A DNA stretch of 64,000 nt from Bacteroidota bacterium. Lineage in GTDB: Bacteria; Chlamydiota; Chlamydiia; Chlamydiales; FEN-1388. The DNA lies in NCBI GenBank assembly GCA_013285825.1, contig JABDGV010000001.1, positions 328,607-392,606 of the forward strand, read 5' to 3'. Shown here one piece after another: positions 8,228 through 17,030 of this stretch (position 1 is its first letter; each line of letters opens with the position of its first letter). Under the pieces are notes generated by a model that worked only from the letters and a program-made list of their open reading frames with translations, did no database searches and was not told the DNA's origin. The position numbers and the translations under genes are program-made.

Positions 8228-10563
8228 TTTAAAACCGTAAAATCCATCTGAGCAATAAGCTTGGATGCATAGGCATGCTGAGCTTCATTTCCCACAAGCT
8301 GAAACATCCCCATAACCTTCTCTGTCAAATCACTCTGTGTGCTCTGAACCCCCTTCTCAATAATCGATGAGAAGCTCAAGCCATGAGTTGCATTGTAATA
8401 GGGAGGAATCCAATTACCAGCAGTCAGATTTTCAAGATTCTTGAAAATGAAGAGGGAAGATCCCTCTTTCCGCACCACCTGCAAAGGCTGTGTATGCAGC
8501 TTCCAGAAAAGCCTTGTTCCTGCAACAACTTGATTGAAGCCGGAAGTAGCTGGGCTCTCTTCCACATATTGAGAGATCATCCCAGGATCTTTTTGAACCT
8601 TTTCCCAAACACTCTTGACGTAGGGCATGAAACGTACGGCAAGCCTTGCCTCTTTCACCTGTTCCCAATTGCAAAGCTCTGGGAAAAGCGGTTTGTACAC
8701 TTCTCTTGCCTGATCAAGGGCATTGATGAGAGGCTGAAAATGCTTTTCAATAATTTCTGAACGGACAGCATCGAGGGGCTTCCACTCGCCATTATCTTGG
8801 AGAAAGTTTTTGGGATTTTGAGATCGGATGCGCACATAAGCTGTCTGCAAGGTTTCATTCAGCATCGTATCAAGCGTTTTATCACTTAAGGCTTGGTTTA
8901 AAGGGACAACTTCGTCGTAAGCAATGCGATCCTGCACAATAATTCGCAGGTAATTACGTCCATCTTGGCTATACATTTTCAATTTATCATCCTGCTCGCC
9001 AACCGTTGCACCGCTCAAAAGCTGCTTTAAGGCAAGATAGTCTGAAATTCCTTGGAATGGGAGCGTACTTCCCTTCAACCGAATTGAAAGCTGTGCAGGT
9101 TTCATCTCTGCTTTTGAAAGCGCCTCTTCAATTCGTTGCGGACTTTCCTGAATCAAAGTAGCTCGAGAAAAGGCATCGACCTCTTCTCTCTTTTCTTTGG
9201 GAAGAGCATCAATGTTATGAAGCCGATGGCTTGATTCTACATTCCCTTTGAGTTCTGGATATGTACTTTGCAGCTTTTTCCAGCCGCTATCGCTTGTTTG
9301 CCATGCCCATACTTCTCGTAATGGCAATGCATCAGCTAAATCATGAGCATCGACAGAAGCATATTGCACATGGAAGCGCCGCTGCACAAGCTGAGGATAG
9401 CTCTTTGAAAGTTCATCAGGAGTTTGAGTTTCCGTTGGAAGAGCTAATTGAGCCTCCCAGCCAGAACCTTTTGTGCCTTTTCTAACAGCATCGATCCAGA
9501 GCTGTATTAAGTAGAGTTGATCAGCTGTCTTAACATGAAGCTCATCTGGAAGCTCATAGTTGTTTACGCGAACAAAGGTGTTTGCAGTATGTACGAGGGA
9601 GTCAAATACAAGAGGCGCAATAGGCGTTGCAGTTCCCACCTGTTCAAACAGTTTTCTAGAAAGAAGCACATCCTTCATCACGCGAACTCCGCCTGCTTCA
9701 TCAAGACCTATTCGTCGAAGACTCTCGATAAGAAGCTGTCCGGGTGATTCATACCCCATCTGCTTGAGAGCAGCTTCCCGATTCAGCAAATCTTGGCAAG
9801 CCTTTAACATGGCAAAAAGAGCCTCTCGGTCAGACACCACCACACCCTCTTTTTCAGCAATTCTGGCCGTATTATAAACCCATACAACGCAAGCATCAAG
9901 AAAGGGCTTTCCGAACCACTCCTGAATAGAGTCATAGCCAAAAATAGCAAGACGGTTGGCTTCGATATTCTGGTTTACACCCATTTGAGCAAGCTGATAG
10001 AGCATCACCTGACGGGCTAAAACTGGAGGAAATTGCTTTTGCGCAGTGTACAGAGCAGCTTTTGCTTTAAAAAGATCTTCTGGTGACTGCTCTGAAATTT
10101 TCTGACGATAGTTTCTATAGGCAGTTGAAAGATCAGGTGAGAAGTAGGTCCACACACCTTCAAGTCCAAGAAAAGGCATCTGAGGATGAGCATAGGGAAC
10201 ATATCCGCGCTCATGGTCGAGGGAATCTGTTAAGGGCTCATGGCCGCTCTTCATTTGATTCCAGATTTCTTCTCCAAATCCTGCAGCTAATATTTGATTT
10301 GTGATAAAGCCATCATTTGCCGGGTTGAAGTGTCCCTGGCCAAGACCATATAGATCTTGCGCTTCGCTTGAGAGAAATTGGCTATAGTCCATAAACTCAG
10401 AGCGACGCACCTTTGATCCATCGATACCGACAAATACAACGGAATTATCCTCCTTCGGACCCATAAAGGTTGAATAGGTCCCAAAGAAAGAGAAGGATAG
10501 GACCACAACGACAGTTACAATGATAAAGAAAAATCGCTGATAGCGCCGAAAAAATGTAAACAT
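8224..10563 (-). CDS. PpiD/SurA-like membrane-anchored periplasmic chaperone
   Basis: The 779-residue product begins at the ATG giving MFTFFRRYQRFFF, preceded by GGAAA about 8 bases upstream. A longer reading to 10611 would need a TTG and crowd the sulP start. A single N-terminal transmembrane helix (about 10-32) is followed by a SurA_N-type segment (VVFVGIDGSKVRRSEFMDY) and long helical regions. This is the architecture of PpiD: an inner-membrane anchor with a periplasmic chaperone. I could not identify a confident parvulin active site. It heads a three-gene operon with 4-base overlaps. It shares its fold class with the exported protein at 39-1064. Confidence 0.75.
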   Translation of the reverse strand: MFTFFRRYQRFFFIIVTVVVVLSFSFFGTYSTFMGPKEDNSVVFVGIDGSKVRRSEFMDYSQFLSSEAQDLYGLGQGHFNPANDGFITNQILAAGFGEEIWNQMKSGHEPLTDSLDHERGYVPYAHPQMPFLGLEGVWTYFSPDLSTAYRNYRQKISEQSPEDLFKAKAALYTAQKQFPPVLARQVMLYQLAQMGVNQNIEANRLAIFGYDSIQEWFGKPFLDACVVWVYNTARIAEKEGVVVSDREALFAMLKACQDLLNREAALKQMGYESPGQLLIESLRRIGLDEAGGVRVMKDVLLSRKLFEQVGTATPIAPLVFDSLVHTANTFVRVNNYELPDELHVKTADQLYLIQLWIDAVRKGTKGSGWEAQLALPTETQTPDELSKSYPQLVQRRFHVQYASVDAHDLADALPLREVWAWQTSDSGWKKLQSTYPELKGNVESSHRLHNIDALPKEKREEVDAFSRATLIQESPQRIEEALSKAEMKPAQLSIRLKGSTLPFQGISDYLALKQLLSGATVGEQDDKLKMYSQDGRNYLRIIVQDRIAYDEVVPLNQALSDKTLDTMLNETLQTAYVRIRSQNPKNFLQDNGEWKPLDAVRSEIIEKHFQPLINALDQAREVYKPLFPELCNWEQVKEARLAVRFMPYVKSVWEKVQKDPGMISQYVEESPATSGFNQVVAGTRLFWKLHTQPLQVVRKEGSSLFIFKNLENLTAGNWIPPYYNATHGLSFSSIIEKGVQSTQSDLTEKVMGMFQLVGNEAQHAYASKLIAQMDFTVLK

Positions 10564-10613
10564 ATTGCAATTTCCAAAAAAGTGACTTCGGAAAAATAAC
10601 ATATGGACCAATT

Positions 10614-12290
10614 ATGACGCAGTGGAAAACATGGCTACTCAAAAAGCTAGAGAATCCGAAGATCGCTCCCTTCGTTCCGAAATCGATAACAACCCTTTTA
10701 CAAGGCTATTCGCGAGAGGATTTAGGGACTGATGTTGTAGCAGGAATTACCGTAGGTGTTATATCGCTTCCTCTTGCTATGGCCTTCGCGATTGGTTCTG
10801 GCGTTGATCCGGCCCGAGGCATCTACACCTCAATTGTTGCAGGCTTTTTGATCTCGCTCTTAGGCGGAAGCCGCTTTCAAATTGCAGGACCCACCGGTGC
10901 ATTTGTGGTCCTGCTCTTTACGATTGTCCAAAAAAATGGCTATGAAGGGCTTGCAGTTGCAACCTTCGTCGCAAGTTTTATACTGATACTGCTGGGGTTC
11001 TTACGCTGCGGAGTGCTTATTCGCTTCATTCCCCATCCCGTGATCATCGGCTTTACGGCCGGTATTGCAACCGTACTGTTAATTAGCCAGTTTAAAGATT
11101 TCTGCGGACTTGTAATTGAAAACCCTTCATCTGATGCTATTGATCGCTTGCATCAATACAGTGCAACCATCTCAACATTTGATTGGCTCGCCTTCATAAT
11201 AGCATCTATAACGGTTGCCATCATGATTCGGGTGCGACGTTATTCTCGACGCCTTCCTGCTCCCGTTATTGCCCTGGCCATCATCACCACACTTGCATGG
11301 ATATTCTCGCTTCCCATCCACACAGTATTTTCCAAGTATGGAGAGATTCCCGCATCCCTGCCCATACCCTCACTCCCCAATCTCTCCTTTGACCTTATCC
11401 GAAAAACGTTTCCAGACGCCATAGCCATCGCCCTTTTAGCGGGAATCGAATCGCTCCTCTCCTGCGTCATCGCTGACAGCATGACTGGAACCAAACACCT
11501 CTCAAACTGCGAACTTATTGCTCAAGGAGTTGGAAATCTTGGCTCAACACTCTTTGGAGGAATTCCAGCGACCGGAGCCATTGCTCGAACAGCAGCAAAT
11601 GTGCAAATGCAGGCGAAAAGCCCCATTTCTGGAATGATCCATGCCATCACGGTGTTAGCATTGATTATGGTCTTAGCCCCCTTTGCAAGCATTATGCCGC
11701 TGCCAGCACTCGCAGCCGTCTTGTCCTTTGTTGCTTGGAATATGATGGAATTTACCCACATCAAAAACATCTTCAAGGGGCCAAAGTCCGACCGATTAGT
11801 CTTAGTTATTACCTACCTTGTCACCATCTGTGTGAATATCATAACGGCCGTAGAGGTGGGCGTGCTGCTCTCAATCCTCGTCTTTATGAAGAAGATGAGC
11901 GATACAACCACAGGCAATGTCTGGAAGCTTTTAGAAGAGGAAGAAGAGCCTGTACAAGTACCTGAAAAACTCTTAAGCAACGTTCCACAAGGCGTACAGG
12001 TGTTTGAAATTGAAGGGCCTTTTTTCTTTGCTGTCTCAGACCTTCTTAATGAACTGTATGAACGGCTCAATGAAAAGCCAAAGACAATCATCGTCCGCCT
12101 GCGCTCTGTGCCCTTGATCGATTCAAGCGGCCTTCACGCTATTGAACGGTTCGAGAATAGGTTAAAAGGGCTTGGAATTGGTTTTTATTTATGTGAAGCT
12201 AAGCCGTCGCTTACCCGGCTGCTCAACACCCCTCAACCTGAAAAGAGCTTTGAAGAGACTCTTCAACTGATTGAGCAAAGATCTCCTTGA
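10614..12290 (+). CDS. SulP-family anion transporter with STAS domain
   Basis: This 558-residue protein has about 10-12 hydrophobic segments between residues 45 and 425 and the SulP signature region (DPARGIYTSIVAGFL, SRFQIAGPTGAF). The C-terminal cytoplasmic STAS domain (about 455-550) is recognisable by LIDSSGLHAIERFENRLKG. The family carries sulfate, bicarbonate, dicarboxylates or other anions by symport or exchange; the substrate cannot be told from sequence. It is divergent from the PpiD-like gene with a 50 bp promoter gap. Its last 68 bases overlap the end of lplA on the opposite strand. Confidence 0.93.
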   Translation: MTQWKTWLLKKLENPKIAPFVPKSITTLLQGYSREDLGTDVVAGITVGVISLPLAMAFAIGSGVDPARGIYTSIVAGFLISLLGGSRFQIAGPTGAFVVLLFTIVQKNGYEGLAVATFVASFILILLGFLRCGVLIRFIPHPVIIGFTAGIATVLLISQFKDFCGLVIENPSSDAIDRLHQYSATISTFDWLAFIIASITVAIMIRVRRYSRRLPAPVIALAIITTLAWIFSLPIHTVFSKYGEIPASLPIPSLPNLSFDLIRKTFPDAIAIALLAGIESLLSCVIADSMTGTKHLSNCELIAQGVGNLGSTLFGGIPATGAIARTAANVQMQAKSPISGMIHAITVLALIMVLAPFASIMPLPALAAVLSFVAWNMMEFTHIKNIFKGPKSDRLVLVITYLVTICVNIITAVEVGVLLSILVFMKKMSDTTTGNVWKLLEEEEEPVQVPEKLLSNVPQGVQVFEIEGPFFFAVSDLLNELYERLNEKPKTIIVRLRSVPLIDSSGLHAIERFENRLKGLGIGFYLCEAKPSLTRLLNTPQPEKSFEETLQLIEQRSP

Positions 12291-12894
12291 ACTCTTCAAC
12301 CTCCTTAACACCAAGAAAGGTGGTTGAAGATTGCATCTTTTCGAGCGTTTGGGCATCGAAGAGTCGCGCAAAAAGCGCCCACTTGGGCTCTTGAAGAAAG
12401 AGAGAGCCTTGGTGTAAAAATCCACGTCTTGTCCTCCTTTGAGCCGCGCCGCCCACCTTTTTTCCATTAAGAAGAGGATCGTATAAAGAGCAATCGGCCA
12501 TGCAAAAACCGCCGCGAGAGGCTCTCAATCCATCTTGAGCCAATGAAAAGCCTTTCAGAGAGTATGCTTGAGCTGCTGCTTGGATGAGCGCTTCATTTAC
12601 TTTTAAGTAGCTGGTCTCTTTTAAAAAATTTGCGTTGGGAATAAAGAGCGAAAAGGCCAGATCGTGGCCATGAATAAGAGTTGCGCCCCCTGTAGGCCTG
12701 CGTGCAACATCAATTCCTAATGATTTTGCAAGCTTTTCATCTATTAAACCCTCTTCATTCAAAATGCCAACCGTAATCGAAGGCCGTGCCCAGTGATAAA
12801 ATCGTAAAAGAGGTTCACTGCCTGTCTTTAATAGATCCACATCTCTTTGCATAGCGATATCGGCAAAAAGTGCACCTTCATCTTGAACGATCAT
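12223..12894 (-). CDS. lplA: Lipoate-protein ligase / lipoyl-octanoyl transferase family
   Basis: The 223-residue protein belongs to the biotin/lipoate ligase fold. It shows DVARRPTGGATLIHGHDL (the RR-x-GGG-like lipoate-binding loop) and GKKVGGAAQRRTRRGFLHQGS, a pattern shared by LplA and LipM-type enzymes. A cysteine-bearing stretch (MADCSLYDPLLNGKK) precedes it. The C-terminal accessory domain of E. coli LplA is absent, as in short chlamydial LplA proteins. It probably lipoylates GcvH and dehydrogenase E2 subunits. The start ATG overlaps the upstream stop (ATGA). The 3' end is convergent with and overlaps sulP by 68 bases. Confidence 0.87.
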   Translation of the reverse strand: MIVQDEGALFADIAMQRDVDLLKTGSEPLLRFYHWARPSITVGILNEEGLIDEKLAKSLGIDVARRPTGGATLIHGHDLAFSLFIPNANFLKETSYLKVNEALIQAAAQAYSLKGFSLAQDGLRASRGGFCMADCSLYDPLLNGKKVGGAAQRRTRRGFLHQGSLFLQEPKWALFARLFDAQTLEKMQSSTTFLGVKEVEEFKEIFAQSVEESLQSSFQVEGC

Positions 12895-13478
12895 GGGAAA
12901 AGGATGGGGTGGGTAGATTGTTTGAGAGCATCGCCAAAGCCATAGCCATAGTTCTTTAAAGCATGAGTATGGGGATCTTTTTTATTATGTAGATACTGCA
13001 AGTTTCGTCCGCCCAAGCCTAAAATCCAATGAAGTCCTAGGTCAAGCTTTGGCGCTTGATCTGCACGAACAAAAAGGCAGCTGCCTTTATTGAGTTCAAT
13101 GTTGTCGAGCGAGATACAGCAGACAAGAGCGCATCCTGTAACTGAGCAGGTATCTTGAACGGGTAGTTCTGAATGGCGCACACAGAGCTGATCAAAAACA
13201 TAGCGGATAGGGTGAAAGTCGAGCAGTTCAGATGCAATGAGTGCGATTCTTTGTAAAGAAATATCTTTAAACTTGCTCTTATGTTTGAGGAATAGATCAT
13301 ATCCTGATTCAAAAAGCTGCTTTCCAAAGAGCTCTTGATCCCAACGAGTTGCTGGAATATCACTCTGAAAAACCGTTCGAATACGCTCGATTTCTTGAAC
13401 AGTCAATACACCTTCGAGCGCTACATAGCCCTCTTTTTCAAAAAAGGCTTTTTGATCATTAGAAAGAGAAATTAACAT
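12891..13478 (-). CDS. Orphan with phytanoyl-dioxygenase-like N terminus
   Basis: Read from the ATG at 13478 the protein has 195 residues. A longer frame to 13547 would start at TTG inside a palindromic repeat, so I reject it. The opening (FFEKEGYVALEGVLTVQEIERIR) matches the first helix of phytanoyl-CoA-dioxygenase-type proteins. I do not see the HxD...H iron triad that an active oxygenase needs. RHSEL and the C-terminal histidines (PHTHALKNYGYG) are the only histidine-rich spots. It is coupled to lplA by an ATGA overlap. A non-catalytic homologue or a wholly different function is possible. Confidence 0.65.
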   Translation of the reverse strand: MLISLSNDQKAFFEKEGYVALEGVLTVQEIERIRTVFQSDIPATRWDQELFGKQLFESGYDLFLKHKSKFKDISLQRIALIASELLDFHPIRYVFDQLCVRHSELPVQDTCSVTGCALVCCISLDNIELNKGSCLFVRADQAPKLDLGLHWILGLGGRNLQYLHNKKDPHTHALKNYGYGFGDALKQSTHPILFP

Positions 13479-13529
13479 TTGTCCACTGAATAATTTATGT
13501 CCTTTTATTATAATCTGCTGAGGAGATAA

Positions 13530-13686
13530 ATACACTGAGTGATTCAAAAATTGGAATTTGGTAAAGGCAGCGCTCGGCAGGCCTGTTAAAAAATCGCACC
13601 CATAGTCTACTATGAGTAAGATTTTTTAACAGGCCTGCCGAGATGTTGCCGAAGCCAAAGCCGATTCTTGAATCACGAGGTGTATA
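13530..13686. repeat. Large palindromic element (MITE-like) upstream of rnc
   Basis: The core arms 13539-13595 and 13620-13676 are reverse complements of equal length (57 bases). The inner 23 bases are perfect (CTCGGCAGGCCTGTTAAAAAATC) and the outer part is diverged. Weaker pairing extends to TACAC/GTGTA at the ends. The loop is 24 bases. The right arm recurs, about 85 percent identical, at 63941-64000. The terminal GAGGTG of the element is the apparent ribosome-binding site of rnc. Confidence 0.92.
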
Positions 13687-13687
13687 G

Positions 13688-14407
13688 ATGTACGTAAAGA
13701 CGCTCAAAGAAAAAATTCACCTGATTGAAGAGAAGCTGCAATACTCATTTCAAAATCCAGACTATCTTGTCGAGGCATTTATCCATCCCTCTTTCAAAAA
13801 TGAATGGAAAGATGAAAAGCTAAATGACAACGAACGTTTGGAATTTTTAGGCGATGCCGTCTTAAACGTCGTTGTTTCCCATCTGCTCTTTACCCATTTT
13901 CCCAATGAGCCTGAAGGTCAGCTATCTAAAAAAAAGGCCCACATAGTCTCAAGAGCATCGTGTGCTAAATTCATGAAAAATTTAGGGCTTCAAGAATTCC
14001 TCCTTCTCGGCCGTGGCGAAATGATTCAAGGAGCACGCTCGGAAGAATCGCAAGCTGCAAACCTCTTTGAAGCCATCATCGGCGCCCTGTTTCTCGATGG
14101 ATCCCTACAAGCTGCCGAGCGATTTATATCGCCGCTTATTTTGAACAATTTGGAGGAGCTGATCTCCACCTCTGATTTAAACTGGAAAGCCAAGCTCCAA
14201 GAAAAATGCGCTCAAAATAAATACCCCCTTCCGGTCTATTCCCTTATTCAAGAAGAGGGTCCAGGCCACGAAAAAATTTTTGAAATTGCGCTCCTTATTG
14301 GCTCTCAAGAAATTTCCCGCGGCAGTGGCCGCACGAAGAAAAGTGCTGAGCAGCTGGCAGCCGAACGCGCCTGCACTATGCTAGAAAAGGGCGAGGTACA
14401 CATTTAG
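13688..14407 (+). CDS. rnc: Ribonuclease III
   Basis: The product is 239 residues, the normal length. The RNase III signature NERLEFLGDAVLNVVVSHLL (about 47-66) holds the catalytic Glu/Asp cluster. The second acidic site is in AANLFEAIIGALFLDG. A double-stranded RNA-binding domain follows (about 160-232, ending RGSGRTKKSAEQLAAERACTML). It matures rRNA and cleaves structured mRNAs. The Shine-Dalgarno GAGG lies 7 bases before the ATG, inside the end of a palindromic element. A second palindrome begins at its stop codon. Order rnc-radA matches Chlamydia (CT297-CT298, from memory). Confidence 0.96.
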   Translation: MYVKTLKEKIHLIEEKLQYSFQNPDYLVEAFIHPSFKNEWKDEKLNDNERLEFLGDAVLNVVVSHLLFTHFPNEPEGQLSKKKAHIVSRASCAKFMKNLGLQEFLLLGRGEMIQGARSEESQAANLFEAIIGALFLDGSLQAAERFISPLILNNLEELISTSDLNWKAKLQEKCAQNKYPLPVYSLIQEEGPGHEKIFEIALLIGSQEISRGSGRTKKSAEQLAAERACTMLEKGEVHI

Positions 14408-14567
14408 TGTATAATCCTATAAATTAGGAAAATTATTTTGGCATCTTTTTCCATATCTTGCATGGCTGGAAAACGAGCCTACATGATAAGTATGTCTCGT
14501 TTTCCAGCCTTGCTATCTATGCAAAAATCTGCTCAAAATAATATCGCTAATTTATAGGATTATACAC
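14407..14567. repeat. Large palindromic element filling the rnc-radA gap
   Basis: The left arm 14407-14477 (GTGTATAATCCTATAAATTAG onward to GGCTGGAAAACGAG) pairs with the right arm 14496-14567. The outer 21 and inner 14 bases are perfect and the middle is partly mismatched. The loop is 18 bases. The element takes up the whole gap: it starts at the last base of the rnc stop and ends two bases before the radA GTG. Confidence 0.92.
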
Positions 14568-14569
14568 TT

Positions 14570-15934
14570 GTGAAAACAAAGAGTTTTTGGACCTGCTCGG
14601 GCTGTGGAAATCGGCAGACTCGGTGGACGGGCCAGTGCAGCCTCTGTCAAGAGTGGAACTGCATGGAAGAAGAGACGGAAGTTCTTCAAGTCAAGACTCC
14701 AAGACCACTTCTGCCCAATGCAACCTCTTCAAAGCCTGTCAGGCTTCATGAAATTCGGGAAAATAAGTCCGATCGCTTTGCAACAGGCCTTCAGGAAGTT
14801 GACCGAGCTTTAGGTTCTGGAATTGTCCCCGGCTCCTTAACTTTAATTGGCGGAGACCCAGGAATTGGGAAATCGACGCTCGCACTGCAAATTGCACAAG
14901 CGATGTCCAAGAAGGGTCCTGTGCTCTACATCTGCGGAGAAGAGTCTTTAGAACAGGTGGCCCTTCGTGCACGCCGTTTAAATGTCTCAAGCCAGGAAAT
15001 TCTCTTTTGCGGCGAGACGGAGTACAGCAAGATCGCAAACCTCATGACTGAAATCCAGCCGATCTTAACCATTATCGACTCCATCCAGGTAATTTATAGA
15101 GGCGATATTCCTAGTTCTCCAGGTTCTGTGACACAAGTTCGAGAATGCGCCTCTTCCCTCATGCAGACTGCTAAGAATTTAAATGCAGCTACCCTTCTCG
15201 TAGGACACGTGACGAAGTCGGGAGATATTGCAGGCCCTCGCATCTTGGAGCATTTGGTGGACACTGTCCTCTACTTTGAAGGAGACCGCCACCTGAACCT
15301 CCGCCTTCTCCGCGTTATGAAAAACCGTTTTGGCCCTACCGACGAGATTGCTGTCTTTCAGATGGGTGAAAATGGTCTTGAACAGGTTTTGAATCCGTCT
15401 CAACTCTTTCTTGAAACCCGAAGCATTGGTTCTGCTGGATCAGTGATTATCCCAACCATCGAGGGATCTCGGCCGCTTCTTATCGAAGCGCAAGCGCTTG
15501 TGACCGACACCTTCTTTGCAACGCCGTCCCGGCGCTCTGCAGGTATTGATGCCAACCGCTTAGCCCTTCTTCTTGCCGTTTCTGAAAAACGCTGCCAGAT
15601 GCGATTGGGGCAGTGCGATGTTTTTGCCTCTGTTACTGGAGGCATTAAAATTACCGAACCTGCGGCAGACTTAGGCATTCTCATCGCCATCACCTCCTCT
15701 TTCACCAATAAGCCTTTAGATCCAAAAACAATCGTTGTTGGCGAGGTGGGTTTGGGCGGAGAGGTTCGAGCAGTGAGGCGAATGGAGGCGAGGCTTAAAG
15801 AGGCGCACCATTTGGGGTTTTCTCGGGCAATAATCCCGAAGCAAAACTACAGTGCTTTGAAAAAAAAGAATGAGCTCGGGCTCGAGCTCATTCCTGTTCA
15901 ATGGGTCGATGAGGCGCTTTCAGAAGTCCAATAA
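14570..15934 (+). CDS. radA: DNA repair protein RadA
   Basis: The 454-residue protein starts at GTG, just beyond the palindrome, with no clear Shine-Dalgarno. It shows the N-terminal C4 zinc finger (CSGCGNRQTRWTGQCSLC), Walker A (GGDPGIGKSTLALQ, about 97-110), the RadA-specific KNRFG motif (VMKNRFGPTDEIAVF) and a C-terminal Lon-protease-like domain (about 285-454). RadA is a RecA-family branch-migration ATPase in recombinational repair. Length and all signatures are typical. Confidence 0.96.
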   Translation: MKTKSFWTCSGCGNRQTRWTGQCSLCQEWNCMEEETEVLQVKTPRPLLPNATSSKPVRLHEIRENKSDRFATGLQEVDRALGSGIVPGSLTLIGGDPGIGKSTLALQIAQAMSKKGPVLYICGEESLEQVALRARRLNVSSQEILFCGETEYSKIANLMTEIQPILTIIDSIQVIYRGDIPSSPGSVTQVRECASSLMQTAKNLNAATLLVGHVTKSGDIAGPRILEHLVDTVLYFEGDRHLNLRLLRVMKNRFGPTDEIAVFQMGENGLEQVLNPSQLFLETRSIGSAGSVIIPTIEGSRPLLIEAQALVTDTFFATPSRRSAGIDANRLALLLAVSEKRCQMRLGQCDVFASVTGGIKITEPAADLGILIAITSSFTNKPLDPKTIVVGEVGLGGEVRAVRRMEARLKEAHHLGFSRAIIPKQNYSALKKKNELGLELIPVQWVDEALSEVQ

Positions 15935-15953
15935 AGGAGTGCAGTAAACGACG

Positions 15954-16745
15954 TTATACTTTTACTAATTCGATCTTGTCTTTCTTCTCGCTTTCGAATT
16001 TTATCCCTTTGTCATTTAAAGCGGATTCGAAGCGTGAGTAGACATCCTTAATCTTGCTAAATGTAATTTTTGAAACGACGCCCTTTTGGAATAAGTCGAT
16101 AAGCTCCGCTTCAGTGCCTTCTTCAAATTCGCATTCTTTGATGACGATTGTCTTTACATGTTTACAGTTGAAAAGATTCTTGATTGATTCAATGGATTGA
16201 GATGTCACTTTCAACTCAGTGATTTTGATGAAGTCGATACTCTCATTTTCATTGACCATCTTGGTCATAGTATCCAAATTGCTGAAAAGCACTTTGAGTA
16301 CATTGTTGACTGGAAGCTCAGAATCACAGGTGATTTTTGTAGCGATTTTGGATTTAATTTGGGATTCGATTTTCCGATTTTCAGACAAAATTTCTTCAAG
16401 TTCTTGCAATTTCTTTAACTCATTACTTGTTGCATTCTTTTTCCCGGTTATCTCTTTTACCTTAAATTTCCTTGCAAGAGCACAGATAAGGTTATCGTCC
16501 AAATCGCACTTCTTAAAGGAAAGGGTATCAGCAATAATATTGCACTTTAAGACTGCTTGGAGATTTTCTTTAGTGAGGCATTTTAATTTAAGCTCATCAA
16601 CCGTGAGACTAAACTGAGACAGGCTTTCGACATTATTGACTTCTATAGTTTGACTATCTCCAAATGCATCTTCACGCTCTGGCCGATATCGCACTTCGCC
16701 AATAGTTGTCTTATACTCTTTAATTATACTATCAATAGTTATCAT
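15954..16745 (-). CDS. Orphan with leucine-rich-repeat-like strands
   Basis: This 263-residue protein has no signal peptide. It is preceded by a good ribosome-binding site (GAGG 6 bases before ATG). Several segments look like degenerate leucine-rich repeats, for example ADTLSFKKCDLDDNLICAL, then TELKVTSQSIESIKNLF and KTIVIKECEFEEGTEAEL. A Lys/Glu-rich helix (about 110-135) separates two such blocks. It is inserted between radA and hemC, which are adjacent in Chlamydia, is AT-rich and runs on the opposite strand, so it is probably a lineage-specific acquisition. An intracellular binding role or effector is conceivable. Confidence 0.65.
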   Translation of the reverse strand: MITIDSIIKEYKTTIGEVRYRPEREDAFGDSQTIEVNNVESLSQFSLTVDELKLKCLTKENLQAVLKCNIIADTLSFKKCDLDDNLICALARKFKVKEITGKKNATSNELKKLQELEEILSENRKIESQIKSKIATKITCDSELPVNNVLKVLFSNLDTMTKMVNENESIDFIKITELKVTSQSIESIKNLFNCKHVKTIVIKECEFEEGTEAELIDLFQKGVVSKITFSKIKDVYSRFESALNDKGIKFESEKKDKIELVKV

Positions 16746-16843
16746 ATTTGCCTCGATTTTTAAATAAAAAACTATTTTATCAATATAAATAATAACTAGT
16801 CAACAAATTGTCATTTTGAATAACTATGCTCTTTTAAAAGAAA

Positions 16844-16934
16844 ATTAAACGCAAAGACGCTAAGGCGCTAAGGAGAAAGTCAGTAGATATTATTTTCTTT
16901 GCGTCTTTGTATCTTTGCGCCTTTGCGTTTAATC
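16844..16934. repeat. Inverted repeat made of CGCAAAGA-type 8-mers
   Basis: The left arm ATTAAACGCAAAGACGCTAAGG (from 16844) consists of 8 bp words (CGCAAAGA, CGCTAAGG, CGCTAAGG). The right arm 16898-16934 is the reverse complement of a similar run of words. The ends ATTAAACGCAAAG pair perfectly; the interior pairs imperfectly. It is the third hairpin of this design in the window and sits in the divergent promoter region before hemC. Confidence 0.88.
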
Positions 16935-17030
16935 ATTCAGGCAACGCTTGAGTTACAGGTAGATCTTACTGATCCTGTTTTATTTATTTTTTCCAATTGC
17001 TATCGTTGCCGCACTACCTATGGAATTCTT

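Noticed and set aside
12891..13478. Confident call as phytanoyl-CoA dioxygenase
   Set aside because: Only the first helix resembles the family. The HxD...H iron ligands are not seen.
16899..17030. Upstream extension of the hemC-hemD frame (44 more codons)
   Set aside because: It begins at TTG inside the CGCAAAGA inverted repeat and adds residues foreign to HemC. The ATG at 17031 gives the family N terminus.
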